Origin: Gammaproteobacteria bacterium UBA1119
GTDB lineage: Bacteria > Pseudomonadota > Gammaproteobacteria > Pseudomonadales > Azotimanducaceae
Length of the DNA stretch: 43,233 nt
Assembly: GCA_002313255.1 (NCBI GenBank)
Contig: DCBA01000125.1
Span: forward strand, 1-43,233
Direction: 5' to 3'
Part shown: piece by piece, positions 1 through 7,956 of the stretch
Numbering within the stretch: position 1 is the first letter of the stretch
Layout of the letters: each line of letters opens with the position of its first letter
Made by a program: the position numbers and the translations under genes
The notes under the pieces: generated by a model
What the model was told of the DNA's origin: nothing
Database searches by the model: none
The model's input: the letters and a program-made list of their open reading frames with translations, nothing else

Positions 1-95
1 TTGATGTTTAAATGGCGCGAATTGGTGATTCGAGACCGCCAGAAAAATTGATTAGAACGGGCGAACCGAGTGGGCGTTCCATACGAATTAAGGTG

Positions 96-569
96 TTAAT
101 TCCTGATGAATTCCGTTTCGAATAATCGGTAATGGGTTTCAACCATGCCGAGCTGACAGTAGGTCGCTTGCGCGCCGTCATTATCCTTTTCGACATACAG
201 CCGGATCCCCGCCGCCGTTGGATCTTCTGATGCGAGGGAAAGAACGTGATGATGCATTGCCGAGTACACGCCAAGTCGACGGTGTGAAGAAGCAACGTAA
301 ACGCTCTGGATCCACCAAAATCGACCATTACGCCAATCGCTCCATTCCCAGGTGAGCATCAGCGTTCCCACCGGTTTGCCGGCAATCTCGGCGACGATAT
401 AAAGAGCCAGGTCCTCAGATGAAAGGGTGGTAGCAATCCCGTGTCTCAAAGTATTCTCGTCTAGACCTTTGTCTTCACTTTCGGAGGCCATCGCGATCTG
501 AAACCTGACCAATACTTCGAGGTCTGCTTTGGTAGCCATACGTATTGCTATGTTGTTAGAGACCGTCAT
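96..569 (-). CDS. GNAT family N-acetyltransferase
   Basis: The 157-residue protein has the GNAT acetyltransferase fold. The acetyl-CoA pyrophosphate-binding loop is visible as RRLGVYSA at residues 97-104, after the beta strand FWWIQSVYV, and a late LYVEKDN strand is followed by the typical 'A...Y..LGM' helix. Family length is normal. It should move an acetyl group from acetyl-CoA to an unknown amine; the substrate cannot be read from the sequence. It lies 32 bases downstream of pepQ on the same strand and is probably co-transcribed with it. The ATG at 569 is preferred over the internal Met11 because the strand 'IAIRMATKADLEVL' is needed for the fold. Confidence 0.85.
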   Translation of the reverse strand: MTVSNNIAIRMATKADLEVLVRFQIAMASESEDKGLDENTLRHGIATTLSSEDLALYIVAEIAGKPVGTLMLTWEWSDWRNGRFWWIQSVYVASSHRRLGVYSAMHHHVLSLASEDPTAAGIRLYVEKDNDGAQATYCQLGMVETHYRLFETEFIRN

Positions 570-601
570 GTACTATCGACGCGAATCGGTTGCAAATAGG
601 T

Positions 602-1933
602 TCATTGCGCCAACGCTTTGTCGAATACGGGGCGCGTTAGGTTTTCGTGACCGTCTTGTGTCGCGAGAATGTTGTCCTCGATCCGAATGCCACCGAAAGG
701 CACAAATGATTGAACGCGGTCTCGATTGATATCGGCGGGATTTTCAACGGTGTCAATGAGCATCGGGATGAAATAAATCCCGGGTTCGACGGTGAAGACT
801 TGATTGGCCTCGATTTGCCGGTTCAAACGCAAGTTGGGGAAGCGGTCTGACGGGCTCCTATTTTCGGCTTGACGCGCCGTTAACCGACCGCCAACGTCGT
901 GGGTCTGCAAGCCGAGCAAATGACCAAGACCGTGTGGGAAAAAAGCATCGGTTATTCGTTGATCGAACGCCGCTTCCGCGGAACAAGTCACGAATCCAAA
1001 TGCGACCAACAGCTCGGCGATGTCGTGATGCATTCGTTCGTGGAGATCTAGGTAGCTTAGTCCTAGACCAATATCGCCGATTAGGGCTTGTTGTTTCTCG
1101 TCGAGCGCATTGATGAGACTGTCAAAATCGTCCCCGGGCATTGCGCTGTAGGTTCTCGTAATGTCGCTGTGATACCCATTAAATTTGCCGCCCGCGTCGA
1201 TCAAAAAACTGTGTACGCGCTTTGGCGTCGCTCTATCGTAGTGCTGGTAGTGAAGGGTGCCCGCATGCTCGTTCAACGCGATGATGTTCGGGTAGGGAAG
1301 CTCACTTTCGGTTTGCTTGCTCGCGTCAAGGTAGGCCATGTGAATGTCGAACTCGCTGGCTCCCGACGAGAAAGCGCGATGTGCCGCCAGATGTCCGCGC
1401 ACGCCGATTTCGGTGGCTCCCCTCATGTTGATAATTTCAAACTCTGTTTTAAACGAGCGACCGTAATCGAGCTGATCGATGAATGGCCCGACATCTTCCG
1501 TCGTTATCACGAGATTGTTGGCGAGTTCCGTGTCAGGTCCAACGTAGGCGATGTTGGTCAGTGCACGCGTTGCCTCAACGATACCCTCGATTTGATTTTC
1601 TGATTCTTGGTATACCGCCACGTCGAAGACGCCGTCGGTCCAGGGTGGGACCGAAGGTGGCACGAACCAAAAGTCATCCGGCTGGTAAAAAAATAATTTT
1701 GGCGTTATGCCGGGACGAACAAGTAATACCGCATCTTCGGTCAGGGGTTCGGGTACCCACCTTGCAAAGTGGGGGTTGGGCCGGAATGGAGGACTTTGAT
1801 CGTCGGCAAAGTAATACGAGTTGGTTCCGGCAGGGACGAGCGCGGCGTCGAATCCATGTTCATCCAGCGCGTGCGCCCATTCCTCACATAGGGATTTGAT
1901 GTGGTGACTGAAGCTAGTCCTATCGACGCTCAA
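602..1933 (-). CDS. pepQ: Xaa-Pro dipeptidase (prolidase) PepQ
   Basis: This 443-residue M24 metallopeptidase cleaves X-Pro dipeptides in the cytoplasm. All five dinuclear metal ligands of the PepQ family can be placed: D246 and D257 (in LIDAGG and HSDITRTYS), H338 (HGLGHLLGLQTHDVGG), E383 (TVEPGIY) and E419 (GGIRIED). Length and spacing match Escherichia coli PepQ and the related organophosphorus acid anhydrolases of marine bacteria, so a promiscuous hydrolase activity is possible. The start is a TTG at 1933 preceded by AGGA with about 7-base spacing. It is divergent from the molybdenum hydroxylase operon and probably leads an operon with the GNAT gene. Confidence 0.93.
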   Translation of the reverse strand: MSVDRTSFSHHIKSLCEEWAHALDEHGFDAALVPAGTNSYYFADDQSPPFRPNPHFARWVPEPLTEDAVLLVRPGITPKLFFYQPDDFWFVPPSVPPWTDGVFDVAVYQESENQIEGIVEATRALTNIAYVGPDTELANNLVITTEDVGPFIDQLDYGRSFKTEFEIINMRGATEIGVRGHLAAHRAFSSGASEFDIHMAYLDASKQTESELPYPNIIALNEHAGTLHYQHYDRATPKRVHSFLIDAGGKFNGYHSDITRTYSAMPGDDFDSLINALDEKQQALIGDIGLGLSYLDLHERMHHDIAELLVAFGFVTCSAEAAFDQRITDAFFPHGLGHLLGLQTHDVGGRLTARQAENRSPSDRFPNLRLNRQIEANQVFTVEPGIYFIPMLIDTVENPADINRDRVQSFVPFGGIRIEDNILATQDGHENLTRPVFDKALAQ

Positions 1934-2047
1934 ATTAATTCCTGTTGATGTGAGTAATGTCTGGGAGATTGTAGCCTAGGCTGTGATTGTCGCGGCTCTT
2001 CATGATATACATAGCGGCTATTCCAGCGCGTAATAACGGGGAGCACT

Positions 2048-2923
2048 ATGGGTGATTATGCCTACGCGGCACCTACGAGCCTTGAAGAAGCTCTCTCGGT
2101 GCTTGAGTCTCAGGCAAACGATGGACAACGTACCCAGATACTTGCAGGGGGCACCGATGTTCTGGTGCAGATGCGATCCGTCGACAAAGAACCACGCACT
2201 CTTGTTGATATAAAACACATAGCCGAGACCAATGAGTTATCCATTGGTGCCGACGAGATTTTCATCGGTGCAGCGATACCGTCGGCGGCGCTTAACGAGA
2301 ACGATGAACTGAAGGGGCTTCTTCCGGGACTCATCGAGGCTGCAGATCTAATTGGTTCGACGCAGATCCAAGGACGCGCCACTATCGGTGGGAACCTTTG
2401 CAATTCGTCTCCGGCGGGCGACACGATTCCTGCGCTAGTCGTTGTCTCGGCGGTTTGTGTGATCGCTTCACCCGGCGGCTCTCGAGAGGTTGCAGTGGGA
2501 GATTTTGTGACCGGTGTCGGACAGAATTGTTTGGCATCGAACGAAATTCTTTTAGGTCTCAAAATTCCGCGGCCCAGAAACAACTCTGCTGACGCGTACT
2601 TGCGGTTCATTCCACGTACTGAAATGGATATTGCTGTTGCGGGAGCGGGTGTCGCGCTTACGCTTGACGACGGGGGGACTTGTACGTCGGCCAGGGTCGC
2701 GATTGGCGCCGTTGCTCCGACGGTACGTTTAGTTGAAGCGGCATCGGCGGCATTGGTTGGAACGAAAGTTGATGATGACGCACTTAGCGCGGCCTCAGCG
2801 GCGTGTTCCGATGCGGCGTCACCGATCACGGATAAGCGGGGTACGGTCGAATACCGCAAGAAAGTTGTGGGCGTCCTTTGCAAGCGTGCAGGCGGTATCG
2901 CACGCGACCGCGCTTCCAGTTAG
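2048..2923 (+). CDS. Molybdenum hydroxylase, FAD-binding (medium, CoxM-like) subunit
   Basis: The 291-residue protein matches the FAD subunit of xanthine dehydrogenase/CO dehydrogenase-type enzymes. The flavin-binding motifs AGGTD (residues 33-37) and TIGGN (112-116), followed by SPAGDTIPAL, are both present, with the usual C-terminal CO-dehydrogenase flavoprotein domain. It would pass electrons from the iron-sulfur subunit to an external acceptor. A GGGGAG ribosome site precedes the ATG. It is the first gene of a medium-small-large operon; the next gene begins 12 bases after its stop. Substrate is not determined by this subunit. Confidence 0.92.
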   Translation: MGDYAYAAPTSLEEALSVLESQANDGQRTQILAGGTDVLVQMRSVDKEPRTLVDIKHIAETNELSIGADEIFIGAAIPSAALNENDELKGLLPGLIEAADLIGSTQIQGRATIGGNLCNSSPAGDTIPALVVVSAVCVIASPGGSREVAVGDFVTGVGQNCLASNEILLGLKIPRPRNNSADAYLRFIPRTEMDIAVAGAGVALTLDDGGTCTSARVAIGAVAPTVRLVEAASAALVGTKVDDDALSAASAACSDAASPITDKRGTVEYRKKVVGVLCKRAGGIARDRASS

Positions 2924-2935
2924 TAGGAGAATTAA

Positions 2936-3415
2936 ATGAGTAAATTACACGTAACCACCAGCGTAAATGGACAACCAGAAGAAGTCCTTTGCGAGCCTCA
3001 CCAATCGCTGCTTGACGTGTTACGCGATGAGCTTGGGTTGACTGGCACCAAAGAAGGTTGCTCGACGGGCGACTGCGGTGCTTGTTCGGTGACGCTGGAT
3101 GGACGCCTGGTTTGTTCGTGCTTGGTCCTTGCCGCGGAAGCCGAAGGTAAAGAGGTAGGGACCATCGAGGGAGTTGCGAATCCAGATGGTCTACACGTAC
3201 TACAACAGAAGTTTTTGGAGCACGCCGCATTGCAGTGCGGCATTTGTACTCCTGGATTCATCGTTGCAGCGAAGGTTCTTTTGGAACGCGACCCCAATCC
3301 CGACGAAACGACCATTCGATACTGGCTTGCGGGCAATCTTTGTCGTTGCACGGGCTACGACAAGATCATTCGCGCTGTCCAAGACGCCGCGACCGAATTA
3401 GCACACGAAGCATAG
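2936..3415 (+). CDS. Molybdenum hydroxylase, (2Fe-2S) small subunit
   Basis: This 159-residue protein carries two [2Fe-2S] clusters. The N-terminal plant-ferredoxin-type cluster uses C42, C47, C50 and C62 (in GCSTGDCGACSV); the C-terminal four-helix cluster uses C101, C104, C136 and C138 (QCGICTPG and NLCRCTGYD). Spacing and length are those of the CoxS/XdhC-like small subunits. It relays electrons from the molybdenum cofactor in the large subunit to FAD in the medium subunit. A GGAG ribosome site stands before the ATG. Its place between the FAD and molybdopterin subunits confirms the role. Confidence 0.95.
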   Translation: MSKLHVTTSVNGQPEEVLCEPHQSLLDVLRDELGLTGTKEGCSTGDCGACSVTLDGRLVCSCLVLAAEAEGKEVGTIEGVANPDGLHVLQQKFLEHAALQCGICTPGFIVAAKVLLERDPNPDETTIRYWLAGNLCRCTGYDKIIRAVQDAATELAHEA

Positions 3416-3425
3416 GGGATACGAG

Positions 3426-5648
3426 ATGGCAGAAGCTCACGACCTGAAAGTAATTGGGACTCGACCAGTACGTCCTGACGGTGTGGAAAAAGTCACGGGA
3501 CGCGCGAATTTTGGTGCGGATCTTCAGTTACCGGGTATGATCCATGGCAAGGTTTTACGGAGCCCATATGCGCACGCGCGAATAAAGAGCGTCGATGTTT
3601 CAGGCGCGCTCGCGATGGAAGGTGTACTGGCAGCCGTGTCCCGTAGTGATTTTCCCGAGGAGACAGACGATCTCGGTCGAAATGTGATTGCGCGGGACAA
3701 GGTCCTCTATCACGGGCACGCCGTTGCCGCGGTAGCTGCAACTACACAGCTATTGGCGGAACAGGCACTGGATGCGATCAAAGTCGATTACGATGTGCTT
3801 GCGCCGGTTCTTTCGATCGATCAGGCAATCGCGGACGGCGCAACGCTAGTCAACGAACAAATGCATACCAACGGTGATGCCTCGCAGCCCGCAAGTAACA
3901 TTGCAGCGATTACCAAGTTTGAGCGTGGTGATCCTGAGAAAGGATTTGCTGAAGCCGACGTCGTCGTAGAGGGCGAATTCCGAGTGCCAATGGCACACCA
4001 AGGCTATATTGAACCGCACGCCTGTACGGCGACCATTAACGAAGAGGGTAAAATTACGGTTTGGTGTTCCACACAAGGACACTTTGATGTTCGAACACAG
4101 ACTGCGGCGATACTCGGCACAAGCATAAGCAAGATAAAAGTCATCGCTTCTGAAATTGGTGGCGGATTTGGCGGCAAGCTAAGTGTCTACCTTGAGCCAC
4201 TTGCGGTGAAGTTGTCGGAACTCTCGAATCGTCCTGTTCGGATGGTCATGAACCGGGAAGAAGTGTTCCGTGCCACTGGCCCGACCTCAGCGACGTGGTG
4301 CAAGGCAAAAGTTGCTGCAAAGAAAGATGGCACCATCACCGCGGCGACGGCCTGGCTTGCTTATGAGGCAGGAGCGTTTCCTGGTGCACCAGTGGGTCCT
4401 GGCTGTATGTCGGTGCTAGCGCCATATGACCTCGAGAACTTCAGTATCGAAGGCATTGATGTATTGGTGAACAAACCCAAAGTTGCGGCTTACCGAGCGC
4501 CCGGAGCGCCTCAGGCCATGCACGCAATGGAATGCGTGATCGATGATCTTGCTCGTGAACTTGGCATGGACCCGATTGACTTGCGGCTTAAGAATGCTGC
4601 TGATGAGGGAACCCAGGCTCCGTATGGTCCTAAGTTTCCTGCGATCGGGCTGAAAGCATGCCTCGAAGCTGCTAAGGCACATCCCAATTACACGGCTCCG
4701 GTACCTGAGGGTTGCGGTCGTGGGGTGGCGTGTGGTTTTTGGTTCAACATCGGGATGCAATCCAGCGCCGAAGTACTGATTCGAGAGGACGGGACCGTGA
4801 TCATCAATGAGGGGAGCCCCGATATCGGCGGATCGCGCGCTTCTATGTGCCTGATGGCGGCCGAGACGCTAGGAATTCCCTACGACAGAATTAACGCGCA
4901 TGTGGCCGATACGGAGAGTACGGGCTATTGCAACATGACGGGCGGCAGCAGGACGACGTTCGCGACAGGAATGGCCGTCGTCCAGGCTTGTGAGGACATA
5001 ATTGCACAGTGCAAGGAACGTGCCGCGATGACGTGGGACATCGACGCTGACCAGGTCGACTGGGACGACGGACAAGCAGTACCGAAGCCTGGCGTCAATG
5101 CGGACGTCGACCCCTTGTCTCTTGCAGATATAGCCAGAACCTGGGGACGCACTGGGGGCCCTATACTTGGGCGTGCCAGTGTTAATGCGCAAGGTGCGGG
5201 TGCGGGGTTTTCGGTTAATTGGACCGACCTGGCGGTGGATCGCGAAACCGGTAAGGTCGATGTGAAGGCATACACCGCGATTCAGGATGCCGGTCGCGCG
5301 ATACATCCAGCATACGTTGAAGGGCAGATGCAAGGCGGAGCTGCACAAGGTCTGGGCTGGGCGCTCAATGAAGAGTACATCTATGACGACAATGGCGTGA
5401 TGGAAAACGCTGGCTTTCTTGATTATCGCGTGCCCGTTGCGTCCGACCTGCCGATGATCGATACGCAAATCGTTGAGGTCCCGAATCCGACACATCCTTA
5501 TGGTGTTCGCGGGGTAGGTGAGACTCCGATCACGGCACCGTTGGCCGCGACATCGAATGCGGTGCGCGATGCGCTAGGATTTCGGGTGTCGGAACTGCCC
5601 ATGTCGCCTCCGCGGTTACTCGAGGCGATCGATTCGCAGGAAGGCTGA
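3426..5648 (+). CDS. Molybdenum hydroxylase, molybdopterin-binding large subunit
   Basis: The 740-residue large subunit binds the molybdopterin cofactor and holds the active site. Visible landmarks are the cofactor loop EIGGGFGGK (residues 243-251), the active-site loop AYRAPGAP (355-362) and the conserved catalytic glutamate E699 in GVRGVGETP. The loop is neither the AYxCSFR motif of true (form I) CO dehydrogenase nor the AYRGAGR of form II, so this should not be called carbon monoxide dehydrogenase. A hydroxylase acting on an N-heterocycle, aldehyde or aromatic acyl-CoA is likely, but the substrate is unknown. It lies 10 bases after the small subunit and ends just before a strong hairpin. 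Confidence 0.93.
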   Translation: MAEAHDLKVIGTRPVRPDGVEKVTGRANFGADLQLPGMIHGKVLRSPYAHARIKSVDVSGALAMEGVLAAVSRSDFPEETDDLGRNVIARDKVLYHGHAVAAVAATTQLLAEQALDAIKVDYDVLAPVLSIDQAIADGATLVNEQMHTNGDASQPASNIAAITKFERGDPEKGFAEADVVVEGEFRVPMAHQGYIEPHACTATINEEGKITVWCSTQGHFDVRTQTAAILGTSISKIKVIASEIGGGFGGKLSVYLEPLAVKLSELSNRPVRMVMNREEVFRATGPTSATWCKAKVAAKKDGTITAATAWLAYEAGAFPGAPVGPGCMSVLAPYDLENFSIEGIDVLVNKPKVAAYRAPGAPQAMHAMECVIDDLARELGMDPIDLRLKNAADEGTQAPYGPKFPAIGLKACLEAAKAHPNYTAPVPEGCGRGVACGFWFNIGMQSSAEVLIREDGTVIINEGSPDIGGSRASMCLMAAETLGIPYDRINAHVADTESTGYCNMTGGSRTTFATGMAVVQACEDIIAQCKERAAMTWDIDADQVDWDDGQAVPKPGVNADVDPLSLADIARTWGRTGGPILGRASVNAQGAGAGFSVNWTDLAVDRETGKVDVKAYTAIQDAGRAIHPAYVEGQMQGGAAQGLGWALNEEYIYDDNGVMENAGFLDYRVPVASDLPMIDTQIVEVPNPTHPYGVRGVGETPITAPLAATSNAVRDALGFRVSELPMSPPRLLEAIDSQEG

Positions 5649-5658
5649 CAACACGGGA

Positions 5659-5683
5659 AGGGGGCCAGCGTCTATGGCCCCCT
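5659..5683 (+). terminator. Hairpin between large subunit and MoaD-like gene (terminator or attenuator)
   Basis: A perfect 9-base-pair stem (AGGGGGCCA at 5659-5667, TGGCCCCCT at 5675-5683) closes a 7-base loop. No U-tract follows, so it is not a standard Rho-independent terminator. It may protect the 3' end of the operon mRNA or lower expression of the following gene, which begins at 5699. Confidence 0.5.
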
Positions 5684-5698
5684 CACGCTTGTCCATCC

Positions 5699-5941
5699 AT
5701 GATTAAGGTCGTATTCCCTGATCACCTCATGCCAAATACCGAGGGCATAAGGGAAACGGAGGTGGATTGCGATAGCTACCGTTCGTTGGTGCGTGAATTG
5801 GAAAAGCGCTGGCCTGGCATCGAGGCTGTGTTGGCGAAAACCGCAGTGGCCATCGATGGACAAATCTATCAAGACGCCTGGTTGGAAACGATAGGGCCGT
5901 CGAGCGAAGTATTTTTCATGCATCGAATCGAAGGCGGTTAG
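5699..5941 (+). CDS. MoaD/ThiS-like sulfur-carrier protein
   Basis: The 80-residue protein has the size of the ubiquitin-like MoaD/ThiS family and ends in the diagnostic Gly-Gly (HRIEGG) that is adenylated and thiocarboxylated in these carriers. The strand pattern (IKVVFP..., ETEVDC, VAIDGQIY, SEVFFMHRI) fits the beta-grasp fold. MoaD supplies sulfur for molybdopterin dithiolene formation, and this gene sits directly behind a molybdenum hydroxylase, so a cofactor-linked role is likely. No Shine-Dalgarno sequence is visible before the ATG, and a hairpin intervenes. Other moa genes are absent, so a dedicated rather than general carrier role is inferred only from context. Confidence 0.75.
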   Translation: MIKVVFPDHLMPNTEGIRETEVDCDSYRSLVRELEKRWPGIEAVLAKTAVAIDGQIYQDAWLETIGPSSEVFFMHRIEGG

Positions 5942-6013
5942 ACCTGCGTTTTCAGTTCCAATGTGGAAATCCCCAGTACTCGTGATAACGAATAGTAAAA
6001 GGCGAGATCCGTC

Positions 6014-6907
6014 GTGCCTAAGTTAATCAACCTTGGCTCACTTTGTATCGACGACGTGTATTCCGTTGACACGATTGCGACCGCAGGCGAAACCGTTGCC
6101 AGTCAGAACCATACTGTTTTTCCGGGCGGTAAAGGCCTAAATCAATCCTTGGCAGCCTCGAAAGCCGGCGCAGACGTTCACCATATTGGCTGCATTGGCG
6201 AGGACGGAGATTGGCTCAAGGACGTGCTGGCTGACGCCGGCGTTGACGTCGCGAATGTACGACAGGTAGAGCCGCGATCGGGGCATGCAGTTATCCAAGT
6301 GGATTCGACAGGACAAAATTCTATTGTGATCAGCGGTGGTGCAAATCGATCGATTCAAGCGCTTGATCGCGACGTTGCTTTCGCGTTGCTACAGCCGGGT
6401 GACTGGTTACTACTGCAAAACGAGATCAATGACATCGAGGCCGTGCTCAAGGAGGCCAGCGATCGCGATGTCAACGTCGCATTCAATGTGGCTCCAGTGG
6501 ATGGCCGCGAACAGAACTACTGCCTGAACAACGTAGCTTTGTTGATCGTTAATGAGGCGGAAGCTGCAGCATTGGCTCAAGAAACCGATCCCGAAACTGC
6601 ACTTGAGGCATTATGTGAACGGTATGCAACAGCACATATTGTATTAACCCTTGGCCGAGGCGGCTTACTACATGGGGTCGCTGGCCACCGCGAACGGCTC
6701 GCCGCATACAGCGTGAAAGCGGTGGACGAAACAGCGGCGGGAGACGCGTTCGTTGGTTACTTAATGGCAGGACTCTTGTCAGGGGAAGACTATTCGACGG
6801 CCTTACAATTCGGTTCCGCTGCAGGTGCGTTGGCCGTGACTCAAAAGGGCGCGGCGAGTTCGATTCCAGAATACGCTGATGTCTTGGCAATGCGGGATTC
6901 CGACTAG
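6014..6907 (+). CDS. PfkB-family sugar kinase (ribokinase-like)
   Basis: This 297-residue protein has the ribokinase fold: the N-terminal substrate motif GGKGLNQ (residues 38-44) and the C-terminal ATP/catalytic motif DETAAGDAFVGY with catalytic base D244. Length is typical of ribokinase (about 300). It should phosphorylate ribose or a related sugar or nucleoside with ATP in the cytoplasm. The GTG start at 6014 follows AAAGGCGAG at about 7-base spacing. It is 72 bases behind the MoaD-like gene and might share a transcript with the hydroxylase operon. Its stop overlaps that of the opposite HAD gene in a shared CTAG. Confidence 0.88.
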   Translation: MPKLINLGSLCIDDVYSVDTIATAGETVASQNHTVFPGGKGLNQSLAASKAGADVHHIGCIGEDGDWLKDVLADAGVDVANVRQVEPRSGHAVIQVDSTGQNSIVISGGANRSIQALDRDVAFALLQPGDWLLLQNEINDIEAVLKEASDRDVNVAFNVAPVDGREQNYCLNNVALLIVNEAEAAALAQETDPETALEALCERYATAHIVLTLGRGGLLHGVAGHRERLAAYSVKAVDETAAGDAFVGYLMAGLLSGEDYSTALQFGSAAGALAVTQKGAASSIPEYADVLAMRDSD

Positions 6908-7548
6908 AACCCAATTCCGGTCGCTTCTTCTAGATCTTCGATGGCCTGATCTTCTTCGATGACCTTGATGGTGGTCATGCCGAGCACCTTCGCTGGTTTC
7001 AGATTGATACCGAGATCGTCGAGGAAAACACATTTGTCGGCTACGACGTCCATTCGGTTGCAGGCGATCTCGTAAATGCGTGGGTTGGGCTTTCGTACGC
7101 CTTCAACGCTCGACTCGACGATGACGTCAAATAACGCCATGACCGATTGGGATGTGGCAGCTTTGGCTTCGTCCCTTGCCATGCTGGGACCTTCGCCGGA
7201 CTTCATGTTGTTGGTAATGCAACCAACTTTGAAATGTTCCTTGCACTTTTTTAATACGCTGACCATGCGAGGTCGCAATTCGCCGGAGAGTAGCTCGAGC
7301 ACGCGCACGCCCCGGACAGGATGTCCTAGCGACTCACTTTCTCGTTCAAAAAGTTGATCGAATTGTTCGGCCGTGATTGCGTTTGATTCAAATTGCGCCC
7401 AGGCATTGGCTGTGGGGTTGGTTGAATTGACTCGCCGAATAAAGTCTCTCGGGAGGTAATGGGCGGCTTCGAATCGGTTGAATGCTTCAAAAGGGCTTGT
7501 CGTAAGAACACCCCCAAAGTCCCAAAGAATGGCTTCGATAGACGTCAA
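6904..7548 (-). CDS. HAD-superfamily phosphatase (class IA)
   Basis: The 214-residue protein carries the four HAD motifs: nucleophile D10 in WDFGGVLT (motif I), T112 in ITNN (motif II), K153 in VRKPNP (motif III) and D177-D178 in VFLDDLG (motif IV). The DFGG form, lacking the second motif-I Asp, resembles the subgroup that includes YihX-like phosphatases and the phosphatase domains of epoxide hydrolase and ACAD10. A small phosphate ester substrate is likely but not identifiable. It begins 5 bases downstream of the hybrid gene at 7554, so both are probably one transcript. Confidence 0.88.
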   Translation of the reverse strand: MTSIEAILWDFGGVLTTSPFEAFNRFEAAHYLPRDFIRRVNSTNPTANAWAQFESNAITAEQFDQLFERESESLGHPVRGVRVLELLSGELRPRMVSVLKKCKEHFKVGCITNNMKSGEGPSMARDEAKAATSQSVMALFDVIVESSVEGVRKPNPRIYEIACNRMDVVADKCVFLDDLGINLKPAKVLGMTTIKVIEEDQAIEDLEEATGIGF

Positions 7549-7553
7549 AGGTT

Positions 7554-7790
7554 TCAGTTCTCCTGGTCGAGGAGAAATGCGTTAATTTCTCGAACAAGCA
7601 TCTCGGGATTGTCGATTTCGGGCAAGTGGCCTGCATATTCGAGTTCGTCGAGGTGCTCGTTGTAGTGTTGATGAAACCGCTTGGTGTCGAGCCGCTTTGA
7701 GTTAATGTCAACCCAGAAGGATGGGTGGATATCCCTAAAGTCGTCGGGTAAGTCTTTGTACGGCATTAAATGAAACCAGAGGTTTTTCAC
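7554..7790 (-). pseudogene. Hybrid remnant: LLM flavin monooxygenase head joined to alpha/beta hydrolase tail
   Basis: The reading frame codes for 78 residues from a GTG at 7790 with a strong GAGGGG ribosome site 5 bases upstream. Residues 1 to about 53 (NLWFHLMPY, LPDDF, SFWVDI, YNEHLDELEYA) match the conserved N-terminus of luciferase-like (LLM class) flavin-dependent oxidoreductases. Residues from about 54 (GHLPEIDNPEMLVREINAFL) instead match the C-terminus of an alpha/beta hydrolase, including the catalytic-His region 'GHLP'. The simplest reading is an in-frame deletion that fused two neighbouring genes near 7630. Neither enzyme could be active. Recognition is from remembered family sequences, not a search. 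An alternative TTG start at 7817 is less likely. Confidence 0.65.
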
Positions 7791-7956
7791 GTTTCCCCTC
7801 GCACGATATCGATTCAACCAGTTGATCGTAGCACGGCCGATTTGGCCGATGCTGAGCCCCAGTTGTCCACGATTTCATTTGAATTAGAAACGGGGTTATA
7901 CGGTGAGTCGAGCTATAGTCAGTGGAGAATTCCGAATTTGATAGAGGGGTAGCTTC

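Noticed and set aside
1..95. Left window edge
   Set aside because: No gene, repeat or terminator could be supported in this stretch.
2110..2883. Long antisense frame (257 codons) opposite the FAD subunit
   Set aside because: It lies wholly within a well-supported gene, has no recognisable motif and low-complexity composition.
4869..5495. Antisense frame of 208 codons within the hydroxylase large subunit
   Set aside because: Shadow of codon bias in the real gene; no ribosome site or family features.
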